DNA of 64,000 nt. Source: Clostridia bacterium. Its GTDB lineage: Bacteria > Bacillota > Clostridia > Oscillospirales > QAKW01. Where the stretch lies: positions 186,001 to 250,000 of the forward strand of contig JAGBEI010000031.1 in assembly GCA_017937065.1 (NCBI GenBank), given 5' to 3'. Below, one piece after another: positions 43,325-53,264 of this stretch. A program made the translations under genes and the position numbers. Under the pieces are notes generated by a model that was not told where the DNA came from, searched no databases, and saw only the letters and a program-made list of their open reading frames with translations. Numbering within the stretch: position 1 is the first letter of the stretch; each line of letters opens with the position of its first letter.

Positions 43325-46111
43325 ATGGGTTTATTTGATAAAATGTTCGGCAGCAGCTCCTCACGCGAGCTGAAAAAGATTCAGCCGCTTGTTGACGCAA
43401 CGCTTGCCCTTGAGGATAAATTTTCAAATATGAGCGAGGATGAGCTGCGCTCAATGACAGACAAGCTGCGCGACAAGCTTGTGCTGTCAAGCGATATCGA
43501 CGCAATACTGCCCGAGGCATTTGCCACCGTGCGCGAAGCGGCATGGCGGGTGCTGGGCATGAAGCACTATCCGGTACAGATAGTCGGCGGAATTGTTCTG
43601 CATCAGGGCAGAATCGCCGAAATGAAAACAGGAGAGGGTAAAACAATGGTTGCAACGCTGCCCGCGTACCTAAACGCGCTGACCGGCAAGGGCGTTCACA
43701 TTGTTACCGTAAACGACTACCTTGCAAAGCGCGACAGCGAATGGATGGGAAAAATCTATCGTTATTTGGGTCTTACCGTAGGTCTTGTCGTTCACGGAAT
43801 GACGCCGGACGAAAAGCGCGCGGCATATGCCGCCGATATAACCTACGGAACAAATAACGAGTTCGGCTTTGACTACCTGCGCGACAACATGGCTATATAC
43901 AAGGAAAACATGTCCCAGCGCGGACATAACTTTGCCATTGTGGACGAGGTGGACTCGATACTCATAGACGAGGCGAGAACGCCGCTCATTATTTCGGGCG
44001 CGGGCTCAAAATCCACGCAGATGTATGAAATTGCCGACAGGTTTGTAAATACGCTTATTCCCGTAAAATTTACCCGTACGGATGACAAGGCGGATTACGA
44101 CAAATTCATAACGATGGATTATGACGAGCTGGAAATGGGCAGGTTTATCACCCCCCAGCAGCACGCCGACCTCAAGCGCGCCGATTATATTATCGACGAA
44201 AAGAACAAAAATGTTACGCTGACCGCAAACGGCATTGCCAAGGCGGAGCAGTATTTCAATGTGGAAAATCTGTCGTCGGCGGAAAATATGGAGCTTAACC
44301 ATCACATTCAGCAGGCAATCCGCGCGCACGGCATTATGAAAAAGGATATAGACTATATCGTCAAGGACGGACAGATTATAATTGTCGACGAATTTACGGG
44401 TCGCCTCATGTACGGCAGACGCTACAACCAGGGTCTGCATCAGGCGATTGAAGCAAAAGAGCACGTAAAGGTGGAAAAGGAGTCCAAAACCTACGCGTCC
44501 ATCACGCTTCAGAATTATTTCCGCATGTATGCAAAGCTGTCCGGCATGACGGGTACCGCGATGACGGAGGAGGACGAATTTCGGCACATTTACTCGCTGG
44601 ACGTCGTGGAAATCCCGACTAACAAGCCCAACATACGCCGCGACTATCAGGACAGTGTTTTCAAAACAGAGCCGTCCAAGTTCAATGCGGTTATCGAGCA
44701 GATTTGCGAGTGCCATCAAAAGGGTCAGCCGGTGCTGGTCGGTACAATCTCAATCGAAAAGAGCGAGCTGCTGTCAAAGCTTTTATCAAAGCGCGGCATA
44801 AAGCATCAGGTGCTCAACGCCAAGCATCACGAAAAGGAGGCGTCCATAATCGCTCAGGCGGGCAAGGAGGGCGCCGTCACGATTGCCACAAACATGGCGG
44901 GGCGCGGCACCGACATTATGCTGGGCGGCAACGCCGAATACATGGCAAAGGACCAGATGGCAAAAAAAGGATATACCGACGAGCTTATAAACGAAGCGAC
45001 CGGATTTGCCGAGACGGATAACGAGGAAATAATCGAAGCCCGAAAAACATACAGTGAGCTTTATGATAAATACAAGGCTGAAATAAGCGATGAGGCGCAG
45101 CGCGTCAAGGACGCGGGCGGACTGTTTATCATAGGCACCGAGCGGCATGAAAGCAGACGTATCGACAATCAGCTCAGAGGCCGTGCCGCGCGCCAGGGCG
45201 ACCCCGGTTCAACAAGGTTTTTCCTGTCGCTGGACGACGACCTTATGCGGCTGTTCGGGGGCGAGCGGGTTATGAACGTCATGAATACGCTCAAGGTGCC
45301 CGACGATATGCCGATAGAGAATAAAATGCTGTCCTCCACCATTGAAAAGGCACAGGAAAAGGTAGAGGGCATAAACTTCCAGCGCAGAAAGAGCGTGCTG
45401 GAATATGACGACGTCATGAACAAGCAGCGCGAGGTCATATACAATCAGCGCAGAATGGTTTTGGACGGAGAGGATCTGACCTCTACAATCGACAAAATGA
45501 TAACGGACAGCGCACAGATTATCGCCGCCGAGTTTGTTGCGGGCGAGGACAAAAACGCATGGAACCTTGCGGGACTGCGCGAGCGGCTTTTATCGTTTGG
45601 CGAATATGAAAACGAGGTGGATACCGACAGTATAGAAAACGCAGATGACGCGGCAGAGCTTACCGAAAAAGTTCTGCGCGGCAGGTATGCAAGACAAAAA
45701 GCAACGCTGGGTGAGGATTTTGAGGAGGCACAGCGCGTTATCATGCTGCGCTCGGTTGACCGCCGCTGGATGGATCACATTGACGACATGGACGAATTAA
45801 AGCGCGGTATCGGACTTGCCGCCTACGGTCAGCGCGACCCTGTCGTTGAATTTAAGTTCCAGAGCTACGATATATTCGAGGAAATGGTAAACAATATAAA
45901 AACAGATACGGTTATCGGTCTGCTCTCGCTTGTAATCAAAAAAGAGGAAAAGCTTGAGCGCGAGCAGGTTGCAAAAGACGCGCACGAATCACACGGAGGG
46001 GAAAACGTTACAAGCAAAACGGTTGTAAATAAAAACAAAATCGGCAGAAACGATCCGTGCCCTTGCGGAAGCGGCAAGAAATACAAAAAATGCTGCGGCG
46101 CGGATAAGTAA
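43325..46111 (+). CDS. secA: preprotein translocase subunit SecA
   Basis: 928-residue motor ATPase of the Sec pathway. Walker A is [14 protein letters not shown], Walker B/DEAD is [23 protein letters not shown]2 has [12 protein letters not shown] and [14 protein letters not shown]. The helical scaffold has [20 protein letters not shown]. The C-terminus ends in the zinc SEC-C motif ([18 protein letters not shown]), which binds SecB or ribosomes in other species. Good aaaggag. A possible promoter is TTTACA (43254-43259), 16 bases, TATATT (43276-43281). Single-gene unit. Confidence 0.98.
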   Translation: MGLFDKMFGSSSSRELKKIQPLVDATLALEDKFSNMSEDELRSMTDKLRDKLVLSSDIDAILPEAFATVREAAWRVLGMKHYPVQIVGGIVLHQGRIAEMKTGEGKTMVATLPAYLNALTGKGVHIVTVNDYLAKRDSEWMGKIYRYLGLTVGLVVHGMTPDEKRAAYAADITYGTNNEFGFDYLRDNMAIYKENMSQRGHNFAIVDEVDSILIDEARTPLIISGAGSKSTQMYEIADRFVNTLIPVKFTRTDDKADYDKFITMDYDELEMGRFITPQQHADLKRADYIIDEKNKNVTLTANGIAKAEQYFNVENLSSAENMELNHHIQQAIRAHGIMKKDIDYIVKDGQIIIVDEFTGRLMYGRRYNQGLHQAIEAKEHVKVEKESKTYASITLQNYFRMYAKLSGMTGTAMTEEDEFRHIYSLDVVEIPTNKPNIRRDYQDSVFKTEPSKFNAVIEQICECHQKGQPVLVGTISIEKSELLSKLLSKRGIKHQVLNAKHHEKEASIIAQAGKEGAVTIATNMAGRGTDIMLGGNAEYMAKDQMAKKGYTDELINEATGFAETDNEEIIEARKTYSELYDKYKAEISDEAQRVKDAGGLFIIGTERHESRRIDNQLRGRAARQGDPGSTRFFLSLDDDLMRLFGGERVMNVMNTLKVPDDMPIENKMLSSTIEKAQEKVEGINFQRRKSVLEYDDVMNKQREVIYNQRRMVLDGEDLTSTIDKMITDSAQIIAAEFVAGEDKNAWNLAGLRERLLSFGEYENEVDTDSIENADDAAELTEKVLRGRYARQKATLGEDFEEAQRVIMLRSVDRRWMDHIDDMDELKRGIGLAAYGQRDPVVEFKFQSYDIFEEMVNNIKTDTVIGLLSLVIKKEEKLEREQVAKDAHESHGGENVTSKTVVNKNKIGRNDPCPCGSGKKYKKCCGADK

Positions 46112-46150
46112 AAGAAAACAGTCCGGACTTTCAGTCCGGACTGTTTTCTT
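46112..46150. terminator. bidirectional terminator shared by secA and hisJ
   Basis: 18 bp perfect stem (aagaaaacagtccggact / agtccggactgttttctt, loop ttc) with A and T flanks. Its right arm is also the last codons of hisJ. Confidence 0.92.
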
Positions 46151-46937
46151 TAAACCCGCTTTTTGTAAAAGTTACGATATTTTTTACACCGAGTGATTTT
46201 AAAAGAGCTGCGGCGTCATCAAAATAAGCGCAGATTCCGTTTACGTCATGCGCGTCACCCGACAGGATGACCCGTCCTCCCCGCTCGGAAATACGCTTGA
46301 GTATAAACGGAGCAGGATAAGGAGTTTTTCTGTACCCGCGCGATATCGCGCCTGTATTTACTTCAAACACTTTGTCTTTATCAAGCAGCGTATCAAGTGC
46401 CGTCAGAGCCGACAGACGATAGCGGCGCGAGGACATATCAAACAGCTCCTCCCGCTCGCAGAATTTTGTTATAAGATCAAAGTGCCCGATAATATCGGCA
46501 TTTTCAAGCTGTGACACTTGCTCAAAATACCGTTCGCAAAGAGACAGCATATCTGCGCCGAAATACTGCTGCGCTGCATTTTTAAGTATCTGCGGCGTAT
46601 TGTCGACATCAATGTATCTGCCGTCTATATTAATATAATGAACAGATCCGATAATATAATCAAAGCGCTCTCTGTCGTAAACGCTGTATAAATCCGCCTC
46701 CAGCCCTGCATAGATATCCATTCTGCCGAGGTACTGCTCTTTGAGAGCGGAAATTTCGGACAGATACCGATTGGTGTCATTTTGCGTCATGCAGTAGCTT
46801 GAGTCAAACGGAGTATATCCGTGCCCCGAAAAGCCGAGCGCCGAAAACCCAGCGTCATACGCCGCGCGCGCCATTTCAAAAGCAGTATTGTTCCCGTCGC
46901 AAAAGACGGTGTGAGTGTGAAAATCACATTTTATCAC
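46131..46937 (-). CDS. hisJ: histidinol-phosphatase, PHP family
   Basis: 268 residues. Removes phosphate from histidinol-phosphate, the step between HisC and HisD. PHP metal motifs are DFHTHTVFCDGNN, GFSGHGYTP, GSVHYIN, HFDLITK and SGDAHDV. GTG start (ggagaaaatggcaa upstream), overlapping hisIE by 14 bases. Last gene of the his operon; its final six codons lie in the stem of the terminator shared with secA. Confidence 0.92.
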   Translation of the reverse strand: MIKCDFHTHTVFCDGNNTAFEMARAAYDAGFSALGFSGHGYTPFDSSYCMTQNDTNRYLSEISALKEQYLGRMDIYAGLEADLYSVYDRERFDYIIGSVHYINIDGRYIDVDNTPQILKNAAQQYFGADMLSLCERYFEQVSQLENADIIGHFDLITKFCEREELFDMSSRRYRLSALTALDTLLDKDKVFEVNTGAISRGYRKTPYPAPFILKRISERGGRVILSGDAHDVNGICAYFDDAAALLKSLGVKNIVTFTKSGFKENSPD

Positions 46938-47583
46938 TTGCCATTTTCTCCTGCTTTACCTTTTTGTTGATAACATGCCTGCCGGCAAGCTCCCGCCGCA
47001 CATCTTCCACCGATATGCCCGCCTGCACCATAAGCACCAGCACATGATATGCAAGATCTGCAATCTCATATACCGTCTCCGCCTTATCCTGCGCCTTACC
47101 CGCGATTATAACCTCGGTACACTCCTCGCCGACCTTTTTGAGAATTTTATCCAATCCCTTCTCAAAAAGATATGAAGTATATGAACCCTCCGACGGATTT
47201 TCACGGCGATTTTCAAGCAGCGAGTACAGACCGTCAACAGAAAAGGAAGAAAGCTGCCCGCTCTGATAAACCGTATTGAAAAAGCAGGAGTCCGCGCCTG
47301 TATGGCAGGCGGGACCGTCCTTTACTACCTCAACGGTCAGCGCATCATTATCACAGTCGGCAGTGATGCTGACAATATGCTGAAAGTTTCCCGACGTCTC
47401 CCCCTTGCGCCACAGCTTTTGGCGCGAGCGCGAAAAAAAGCAGGTTTTGCCTTCTTTTATGCTGATTTCCAGACTTTCGCGGTTCATATACGCTAAGGTC
47501 AGCACCTTTTTTGTATATGCGTCGGTGACAACAGCCGGGATAAGTCCGTTATCGTCAAATTTGAGTTCATCTATATTTATCAT
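46924..47583 (-). CDS. hisIE: bifunctional phosphoribosyl-AMP cyclohydrolase/phosphoribosyl-ATP diphosphatase
   Basis: 219 residues, fused HisI and HisE covering steps 2 and 3 of histidine synthesis. The HisI part is residues about 1-110 (LTLAYMNRESLEIS, FFSRSRQKLWRKGETSGN, DCDNDALTVEV, and Zn-ligand Cys in GPACHTGADSCF). The HisE part is about 118-205 (GSYTSYLFEKGLDKILKKVGEECTEVIIAGK, then LAYHVLVLMV). Good aaaggag before ATG. Confidence 0.96.
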   Translation of the reverse strand: MINIDELKFDDNGLIPAVVTDAYTKKVLTLAYMNRESLEISIKEGKTCFFSRSRQKLWRKGETSGNFQHIVSITADCDNDALTVEVVKDGPACHTGADSCFFNTVYQSGQLSSFSVDGLYSLLENRRENPSEGSYTSYLFEKGLDKILKKVGEECTEVIIAGKAQDKAETVYEIADLAYHVLVLMVQAGISVEDVRRELAGRHVINKKVKQEKMASDKM

Positions 47584-47594
47584 AATTTTCTCCT

Positions 47595-48356
47595 TTATAC
47601 AATTCTTGCGGGTATGCCGTTTTGTGCAAGCAGTTCCTTGAGTTTGGGAATTTTAACCTCACCGAAATGAAAAACAGATGCGGCAAGCCCCGCACTGACA
47701 CCGGGCAGAGCTTTAAAAAGCTTTACAAAATCCTCTGCGCTTCCCGCGCCGCCCGACGCGATTACCGGCACATGCACAGCCTCAAGCACGGCGCTGAGCA
47801 TTTCAATATCAAAGCCGCCCTTCACGCCGTCTGTGTCAATGCTGTTTACAACCACCTCGCCGGCGCCCGAATCCACACAGCGGCGTATCCACTCGATAGC
47901 CTCCATGCCGGTGTCCTCACGCCCGCCTTTGGCAAAAACGCGGAAAGATCCTCCCACGCGCTTTATATCCGCAGACAGTACGACACACTGGTCGCCGTAG
48001 CGCTTTGCCGCCTCATAGACAAGAGACGGATTGCGGATTGCACCGCTGTTGACGCTCACCTTATCCGCGCCGCAGGACAGAACACGCTCAAAATCGGAAA
48101 GCCCGTTTATACCGCCGCCGACTGTCAGCGGAATAAAGATGGTTTTTGCGACCTCTTTCAATATACCGGTAAACAGCGCACGGTTTTCAAAGGACGCAGT
48201 GATATCGTAAAACACAAGCTCGTCAGCGCCGTTTTCGCTGTAATATTCAGCAAGCTCTACCGGTGAGGACACGTCGCTCAGTCCCTCAAAGTTCACGCCC
48301 TTGACAACGCGAGAATTTCTGACGTCAAGGCACGGAATAATACGTTTTGTTATCAT
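47595..48356 (-). CDS. hisF: imidazole glycerol phosphate synthase subunit HisF
   Basis: 253 residues from ATG 48356, which overlaps the hisA stop as ATGA; six upstream codons in the same frame belong to hisA. (beta/alpha)8 cyclase: RIIPCLDVRNSRVVKGVNF with the catalytic Asp, PLTVGGGI, VVLSADIKR and VNSIDTDGVKGGFD. With HisH it makes ImGP and AICAR. Confidence 0.97.
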   Translation of the reverse strand: MITKRIIPCLDVRNSRVVKGVNFEGLSDVSSPVELAEYYSENGADELVFYDITASFENRALFTGILKEVAKTIFIPLTVGGGINGLSDFERVLSCGADKVSVNSGAIRNPSLVYEAAKRYGDQCVVLSADIKRVGGSFRVFAKGGREDTGMEAIEWIRRCVDSGAGEVVVNSIDTDGVKGGFDIEMLSAVLEAVHVPVIASGGAGSAEDFVKLFKALPGVSAGLAASVFHFGEVKIPKLKELLAQNGIPARIV

Positions 48357-49078
48357 GATTCCGCCTCCCCGCACAAGCGCAGCGCGTCGGAAAGCTCCAG
48401 CGCTCCGGCATACAGCGCCTTGCCTAAAATTGCGCCGTACATATCCATGGCACAGAGCGTCTTTATATCTGACAGCGTACTGACCCCGCCCGACGCGGTA
48501 ATATCAATACTGTATTTTTCCGACAGTGCCCTGTAAAGCTCAATATTTGTTCCGCCCAGCATTCCGTCGCGGGATATATCGGTGCAGATTATATTTGAAA
48601 TGCCCTTTTTCTGCATTTTCTCAAAAAAGCTGTCACAGGTATATCCCGAAAGCTCGGTCCAGCCGCGTATTGCGACAAAGCCGTCCTTTATGTCTACGCC
48701 TACGGCGATTTTTTCGCCGTAGATCTCAAGGCAGCGGTCAAGAAAAGCCTCGTCTGTGACAGCGGCGGTACCGAGTATTACGCGCGACACTCCCGCGTCA
48801 AAATACTTTTTCACCGTGTCAAGGCTGCGTATCCCTCCGCCGAGCTCGGTAAACAGCCCGCTCTCCGACACGATTTTTTTCACCGTATCAAAATTGTCTG
48901 TTCTGCCGCTCCTTGCACCGTCAAGGTCTACAAGATGCAGATATTGTGCGCCCTTTTCGGCAAAGCCGCGCGCAACGTCGGACGGATTTTGACTGTACAC
49001 GGTTTTTTTGCTGTAATCGCCCTTTTCAAGGCGCACGGCGCAACCGCCGATAAGGTCTATTGCAGGAAGGATTATCAT
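48353..49078 (-). CDS. hisA: phosphoribosylformimino-5-aminoimidazole carboxamide ribotide isomerase
   Basis: 241 residues. HisF-like barrel with LPAIDLIGGCAVRLEKGDYSK (catalytic Asp), ELGGGIRS, RVILGTAAV, GVDIKDGF and CTDISRDGMLGG. Amadori-type isomerisation of ProFAR to PRFAR. ATGA overlaps with both neighbours indicate tight coupling. Confidence 0.97.
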   Translation of the reverse strand: MIILPAIDLIGGCAVRLEKGDYSKKTVYSQNPSDVARGFAEKGAQYLHLVDLDGARSGRTDNFDTVKKIVSESGLFTELGGGIRSLDTVKKYFDAGVSRVILGTAAVTDEAFLDRCLEIYGEKIAVGVDIKDGFVAIRGWTELSGYTCDSFFEKMQKKGISNIICTDISRDGMLGGTNIELYRALSEKYSIDITASGGVSTLSDIKTLCAMDMYGAILGKALYAGALELSDALRLCGEAES

Positions 49079-49689
49079 GCTTTCACCTCACAAAATGCTT
49101 TAAGTATTTTAAGCCCGACATTCCCGCTCTTTTCGGGGTGAAACTGCGTACCGTATACATTGTCCCGCGCCACCGCAGCCGTGACGGGAACGGAATACTC
49201 CGTATATGCCGTTACAAATTCAGCACAGTCGGCACCGTAAAAAGAGTGAACAAAATAAACAAAATCACCCTCGTTTATGTATTTAAAAAGCTCGCTGTGC
49301 CTTGGAAAGGACAAACCGTTCCAGCCGATATGCGGAATATTAAGCCCGGGCGCCGTAATATCGCGCAGCGGGCGCACGGTTCCCGGCACAAGCCCCAGTC
49401 CGGAATGCTCTCCGTATTCATATGATTTATCAAACAGCAGCTGCATACCAAGACATATTCCCAGCAGCGGCTTACCGCTGCGCGCTTGATTTACAACAAG
49501 CTCCGACATGCCGCCGGCGCGCAGCTTTTCCGCCGCGTCGCCGAACGCGCCGACGCCCGGAAGTATTATTCTGTCGCTTTTCTCTATCGTTGCTTTATCG
49601 CCTGTAACAACCGCGCTGCACCCCAAAAACTCAAGCGAGCTTTTAAGAGAAAAAAGATTGCCGACGCCGTAATCTATTATAGCTACCAT
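49075..49689 (-). CDS. hisH: imidazole glycerol phosphate synthase subunit HisH
   Basis: 204 residues from ATG 49689; the TTG three bases earlier is less likely. Class I glutamine amidotransferase: IDYGVGNLFSLK, ILPGVGAFGD, nucleophile elbow LLGICLGMQLLF, and the C-terminal catalytic YGTQFHPEKSG. It feeds ammonia to HisF. The stop and start share a base with hisB (TGATG). Confidence 0.97.
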   Translation of the reverse strand: MVAIIDYGVGNLFSLKSSLEFLGCSAVVTGDKATIEKSDRIILPGVGAFGDAAEKLRAGGMSELVVNQARSGKPLLGICLGMQLLFDKSYEYGEHSGLGLVPGTVRPLRDITAPGLNIPHIGWNGLSFPRHSELFKYINEGDFVYFVHSFYGADCAEFVTAYTEYSVPVTAAVARDNVYGTQFHPEKSGNVGLKILKAFCEVKA

Positions 49690-50276
49690 CAAAGCATCCC
49701 CTTTGTGGACGGGATATCGTCCGCCGCCGCCTGATCTACCGTGCAGGCAGCTCTGAGACAGCGGGCAAGAGCTTTAAATACGCCCTCTATTATATGATGA
49801 GTATTTTTACCGGACAGCTGACGGACATGCAAGGTCACAGCCGCGTTTGACACAAACGCGCCCAAAAATTCCTCGCAAAGCTCGGTGTCGAAGCTGCCGA
49901 CACGCGGCGACGGCAGAGAGAGCTCACAGGTAAGGTGGCTTCTGCCCGAAATATCGACGGCGGCAAGTATCAGAGCCTCGTCCATCGGAAGCACCGTATG
50001 TGCGTAGCGGGTAACGCCGCGCTTGTCGCCGAGAGCATTTTTAAACGCCTGACCCAGGCATATTCCTATATCCTCCGCGCTGTGATGAAAATCAACGCCT
50101 ATATCTCCGATACAGTTGACATTCAAATCAAATCTTGCGTGGCGCGCGAGCAGAACAAGCATATGATCAAAAAATCCGTTTCCCGTTCTGATTTCGCTTT
50201 TTCCGCTGCCGTCGATATTTATCGTAAGCGAAATGTCCGTTTCAGACGTTTTTCGATTTACAGTAGATGTTCTCAT
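49689..50276 (-). CDS. hisB: imidazoleglycerol-phosphate dehydratase
   Basis: 195 residues, monofunctional HisB without the phosphatase domain of enterobacteria. Mn-binding repeats FFDHMLVLLARHARFD and FHHSAEDIGICLGQA are in the first half; FLGAFVSNAAVTLHVRQLSGKNTHHIIEGVFKALARCL is in the second. It converts IGP to imidazole-acetol phosphate. The start overlaps the hisC stop. Confidence 0.97.
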   Translation of the reverse strand: MRTSTVNRKTSETDISLTINIDGSGKSEIRTGNGFFDHMLVLLARHARFDLNVNCIGDIGVDFHHSAEDIGICLGQAFKNALGDKRGVTRYAHTVLPMDEALILAAVDISGRSHLTCELSLPSPRVGSFDTELCEEFLGAFVSNAAVTLHVRQLSGKNTHHIIEGVFKALARCLRAACTVDQAAADDIPSTKGML

Positions 50277-51340
50277 TTCATTTCCTCCGTAAGCCCGGAA
50301 AGCGCTCCCGCAAGCGTTTCCATCTGTTCTTTGGTTCCTATTGTTATACGAAGCCAGTCGCTTATGCGCGGATTGTCAAAGCGGCGCACAAGTATCCCGT
50401 TTTCCTTAAGTCTCGTATAAAGCTCAAGCCCGCTGACGCCGCTTTTCCTTGCAAACACAAAGTTTGCGCTTGAGGGCAGATAATCAAACCCGAGCTTTTC
50501 AAGCCGACGGCAAAACGCATTGCGGTTATCAATTATCCTATTGCAGTTTGCGGAATAATACTCATCGCTTTCAAGCGCCGCCTTTGCCGCCTGCTGGCTC
50601 ATGCTGTTTATATTATAGGGATTTGTTGAATATTTTATCTTATTCAGGTCTGCCGCAAGCCCGCTGTCCGCGATTGCAAAGCCCACGCGCGCGCCCGCAA
50701 GCGAGCGGGATTTTGAAAAGGTCATAACCACTATCAGGTTTTTGTATTTTTTAATCAGCGGCACGCAGCTCTCACCGCCGAAATCAACATACGCCTCGTC
50801 TATTACGACAATATTGTCCGGGTTGGAGGACACTATTTTTTCAATATCGGAAAGCCCGAGCGCGATTCCCGTCGGCGCGTTGGGATTGGCAAGCACTATA
50901 TTCTTGTTTGCGCCTATGTAATCGTCAGGGTTGACACGCAGCCCGCTATCAAGCGGCACCTGAGTATAATCGGAGCCGTACAAATCTCCGAACACCTTAT
51001 AGAATCCGTAGGTTATATCGGGAAAAATCACGGGCGACAGTCTGTCAAAATACGCCGCAAAGCAGAAATTAAGTATCTCGTCGGAGCCGTTGCCCAATAC
51101 TATATTTTCCCGTCCGACGCCGTAGCGTCCTGCAAGCGCGTCCGAAAGCTCGGTACAGTCAGGTTCAGGATAGAGCTGAAGGCTTGCCGCCCTGCCGCTT
51201 GTCACCGCCGCCTTAACCTCGGGCGACGGTTCAAACGGAGACTCGTTGGTATTGAGCTTAATATACCGCATAGTCTGCGGCTGCTCGCCCGGAACATAAG
51301 CCTCAAGCTCCTTCAGCCGTGCCGATATAAATTTGCTCAT
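50273..51340 (-). CDS. hisC: histidinol-phosphate aminotransferase
   Basis: 355 residues, PLP fold type I. YIKLNTNESPFEPSP at the start, NIVLGNGSDEIL, LANPNAPTG, VIDEAYVDFGG and the PLP-lysine segment MTFSKSRSLAGARVGFAI, with a late RITIGTKEQME. It begins right after the hisD stop (TAAATG). Confidence 0.96.
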   Translation of the reverse strand: MSKFISARLKELEAYVPGEQPQTMRYIKLNTNESPFEPSPEVKAAVTSGRAASLQLYPEPDCTELSDALAGRYGVGRENIVLGNGSDEILNFCFAAYFDRLSPVIFPDITYGFYKVFGDLYGSDYTQVPLDSGLRVNPDDYIGANKNIVLANPNAPTGIALGLSDIEKIVSSNPDNIVVIDEAYVDFGGESCVPLIKKYKNLIVVMTFSKSRSLAGARVGFAIADSGLAADLNKIKYSTNPYNINSMSQQAAKAALESDEYYSANCNRIIDNRNAFCRRLEKLGFDYLPSSANFVFARKSGVSGLELYTRLKENGILVRRFDNPRISDWLRITIGTKEQMETLAGALSGLTEEMK

Positions 51341-52624
51341 TTACCTTTCACTTCCTTCAAACCGAATTGCAACGCTTCTGGCATGGGCGGTAAGCCCCTC
51401 CGCCCCTGCAAACGCTTCGACATCCCCCGATATATCTTCAAGCGCCTCACGCGTATAATATGTATACTGAGTCTTTTTTACAAAATCGTCCACCGAAAGA
51501 GGACTGGAAAAGCGCGCCGTACCGCTTGTCGGCAGCGTGTGGTTGGGGCCTGCAAGGTAGTCGCCCACTGCCTCGGGGCAGTACTTGCCCAAAAATACCG
51601 AGCCTGCGTTTTTTATGCTGCTTAAATAATCAAAAGGATTGTCAGTACATATTTCAAGATGCTCGGGTGCAAGCTCGTTTGCAATTTCCACTGCGGCAAA
51701 AAGGTCGTCCGCTATTATTATCTTGCCGTTATTGTCAACAGATGCGCGCGCTATATCCGCGCGGGACAGCTTCGGTATCTGTTTTTCAAGCTCCTCCGAC
51801 ACGGCAACCGCAAGCTCCTTGCTGTCCGTCACAAGCACGGCGCTTGCCATTGCGTCATGCTCCGCCTGTGACAGCAGGTCGGCGGCGACATACGCCGGAT
51901 TGCAGGTTTTGTCAGCAACTACAAGTATCTCGCTCGGTCCCGCTATCATGTCGATAGCGACCTTACCGAAAACCTGCCGCTTTGCCTCGGCGACATACGC
52001 ATTGCCGGGCCCCGTTATTTTATCGACGGCGGGCACGGTTTCGGTGCCGTAGGCGAGCGCTGCTATTGCCTGCGCACCGCCAGCCTTGAAAATGCGGTGT
52101 ACGCCCGCAATTTTTGCCGCTGCAAGTATCTCGGGATTTACAGTGCCGTCCGCCGAAGGCGGAGTAGTCATAACAATAAGCTCACAGCCTGCAATAACCG
52201 CCGGAATGCAGTTCATAAGCACCGACGACGGGTATGCAGCCGTACCGCCGGGAACATATAAGCCCACCTTTTCTATGGGCAGCACGCGCTGACCGCTTAT
52301 CACCCCGCCGGTGCTGTTTGTTATAAAACCGGAACGCACCTGGTTTTTATGAAAGGCACGGATATTTTCCGCCGCGCGCTCCAGTATCCCCAAAAGCTCG
52401 GGAGATACCCGCTCACAGGCGTCCTTTAGCTCGCTTTGAGTCACCTCAAGCGAAGAGAGCGACACCTTGTCAAAGTGCAGGGCATAGTCCAAAAGCGCAC
52501 GGTCGCCGTTACGGCGCACATTCTCTATAATCTCTGCTACAGTTGCGCCGACACGTGTGACGGATTCGTCGCGCAGAAACAGAGTGCTTTTATCAACCTC
52601 GGAATATTTCAGTATCTTAATCAT
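51341..52624 (-). CDS. hisD: histidinol dehydrogenase
   Basis: 427 residues. Zn- and NAD-dependent oxidation of histidinol to histidine. Visible: VGLYVPGGTAAYPSSVLM, GAQAIAALAYGTETVPAVDKI, GPGNAYVAEAKRQVFG, DMIAGPSEILVVAD, SQAEHDAMASAVL and NAGSVFLGKYCPEAVGDYLAGPNHTLPT. Overlaps hisG by 8 bases. Confidence 0.98.
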   Translation of the reverse strand: MIKILKYSEVDKSTLFLRDESVTRVGATVAEIIENVRRNGDRALLDYALHFDKVSLSSLEVTQSELKDACERVSPELLGILERAAENIRAFHKNQVRSGFITNSTGGVISGQRVLPIEKVGLYVPGGTAAYPSSVLMNCIPAVIAGCELIVMTTPPSADGTVNPEILAAAKIAGVHRIFKAGGAQAIAALAYGTETVPAVDKITGPGNAYVAEAKRQVFGKVAIDMIAGPSEILVVADKTCNPAYVAADLLSQAEHDAMASAVLVTDSKELAVAVSEELEKQIPKLSRADIARASVDNNGKIIIADDLFAAVEIANELAPEHLEICTDNPFDYLSSIKNAGSVFLGKYCPEAVGDYLAGPNHTLPTSGTARFSSPLSVDDFVKKTQYTYYTREALEDISGDVEAFAGAEGLTAHARSVAIRFEGSER

Positions 52625-53264
52625 TGCTCTTATCCTTACATATACTACTTATCTTTTTACAAATCTGCGTTATCTCGCTGTTTTTGAATTTATAGCTTAC
52701 CTTATTGGAAATAAGCCGCGCACTGACAGGCGCCACCGTTTCACACGGCACAAGATTATTCTCCAAAAGCGTCTTTCCCGTCTCGACGATATCGACAATG
52801 ACGTCGCTGAGCCCCAAAAGCGGCGCAAGCTCTATGGAACCGTTGAGCTTTATAATTTCTATCTCACGGCTTTTTTCGGCATAGTAATGCTTAGCTATGT
52901 TTGGGAACTTTGTCGCAACTCTCAGCGCTGTATCGGGATTATCCTTAAAGTCCCGCTTTGCGGCAACCGCCATGCGGCATTTTCCCATATGCAGGTCGCA
53001 CAGCTCATACACATCGGGGCTGTACTCCAGAAGAATGTCCTTGCCTGCGATGCCTATGTCCGCCGCACCCTTTTCCACATATATTGCAACGTCTGACGGC
53101 TTTACCCAGAAATAGCGCACGCGGTTGTGAACGCTCTCGAATATAAGCTTGCGGTTAGGCTCATGTATTTCGGGACAGGCATAGCCGGATTTTTCAAAAA
53201 TATCGTACGCCGCCTCGCCCAGCCTGCCCTTGGGCAGCGCCACATTTACATACTTATCCGCCAA
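52617..53264 (-). CDS. hisG: ATP phosphoribosyltransferase catalytic subunit, short form
   Basis: 215 residues from TTG 53264. That codon has GGAGG at 8 bases, overlaps hisZ by 11 bases, and puts NVALPKGRLG at the N-terminus as in the family; the 51 extra codons upstream are hisZ read out of frame. Other features: GAADIGIAGKDIL, VYELCDLHMGKCRMAVA, the PRPP-site-like IVDIVETGKTL. It lacks the C-terminal regulatory domain, so it is the short HisG that needs HisZ, which is encoded just upstream. Confidence 0.95.
   Translation of the reverse strand: MADKYVNVALPKGRLGEAAYDIFEKSGYACPEIHEPNRKLIFESVHNRVRYFWVKPSDVAIYVEKGAADIGIAGKDILLEYSPDVYELCDLHMGKCRMAVAAKRDFKDNPDTALRVATKFPNIAKHYYAEKSREIEIIKLNGSIELAPLLGLSDVIVDIVETGKTLLENNLVPCETVAPVSARLISNKVSYKFKNSEITQICKKISSICKDKSND

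Noticed and set aside
44006-44719. 237-residue minus-strand frame inside secA
   Set aside because: It is a shadow of secA with no protein-like features.
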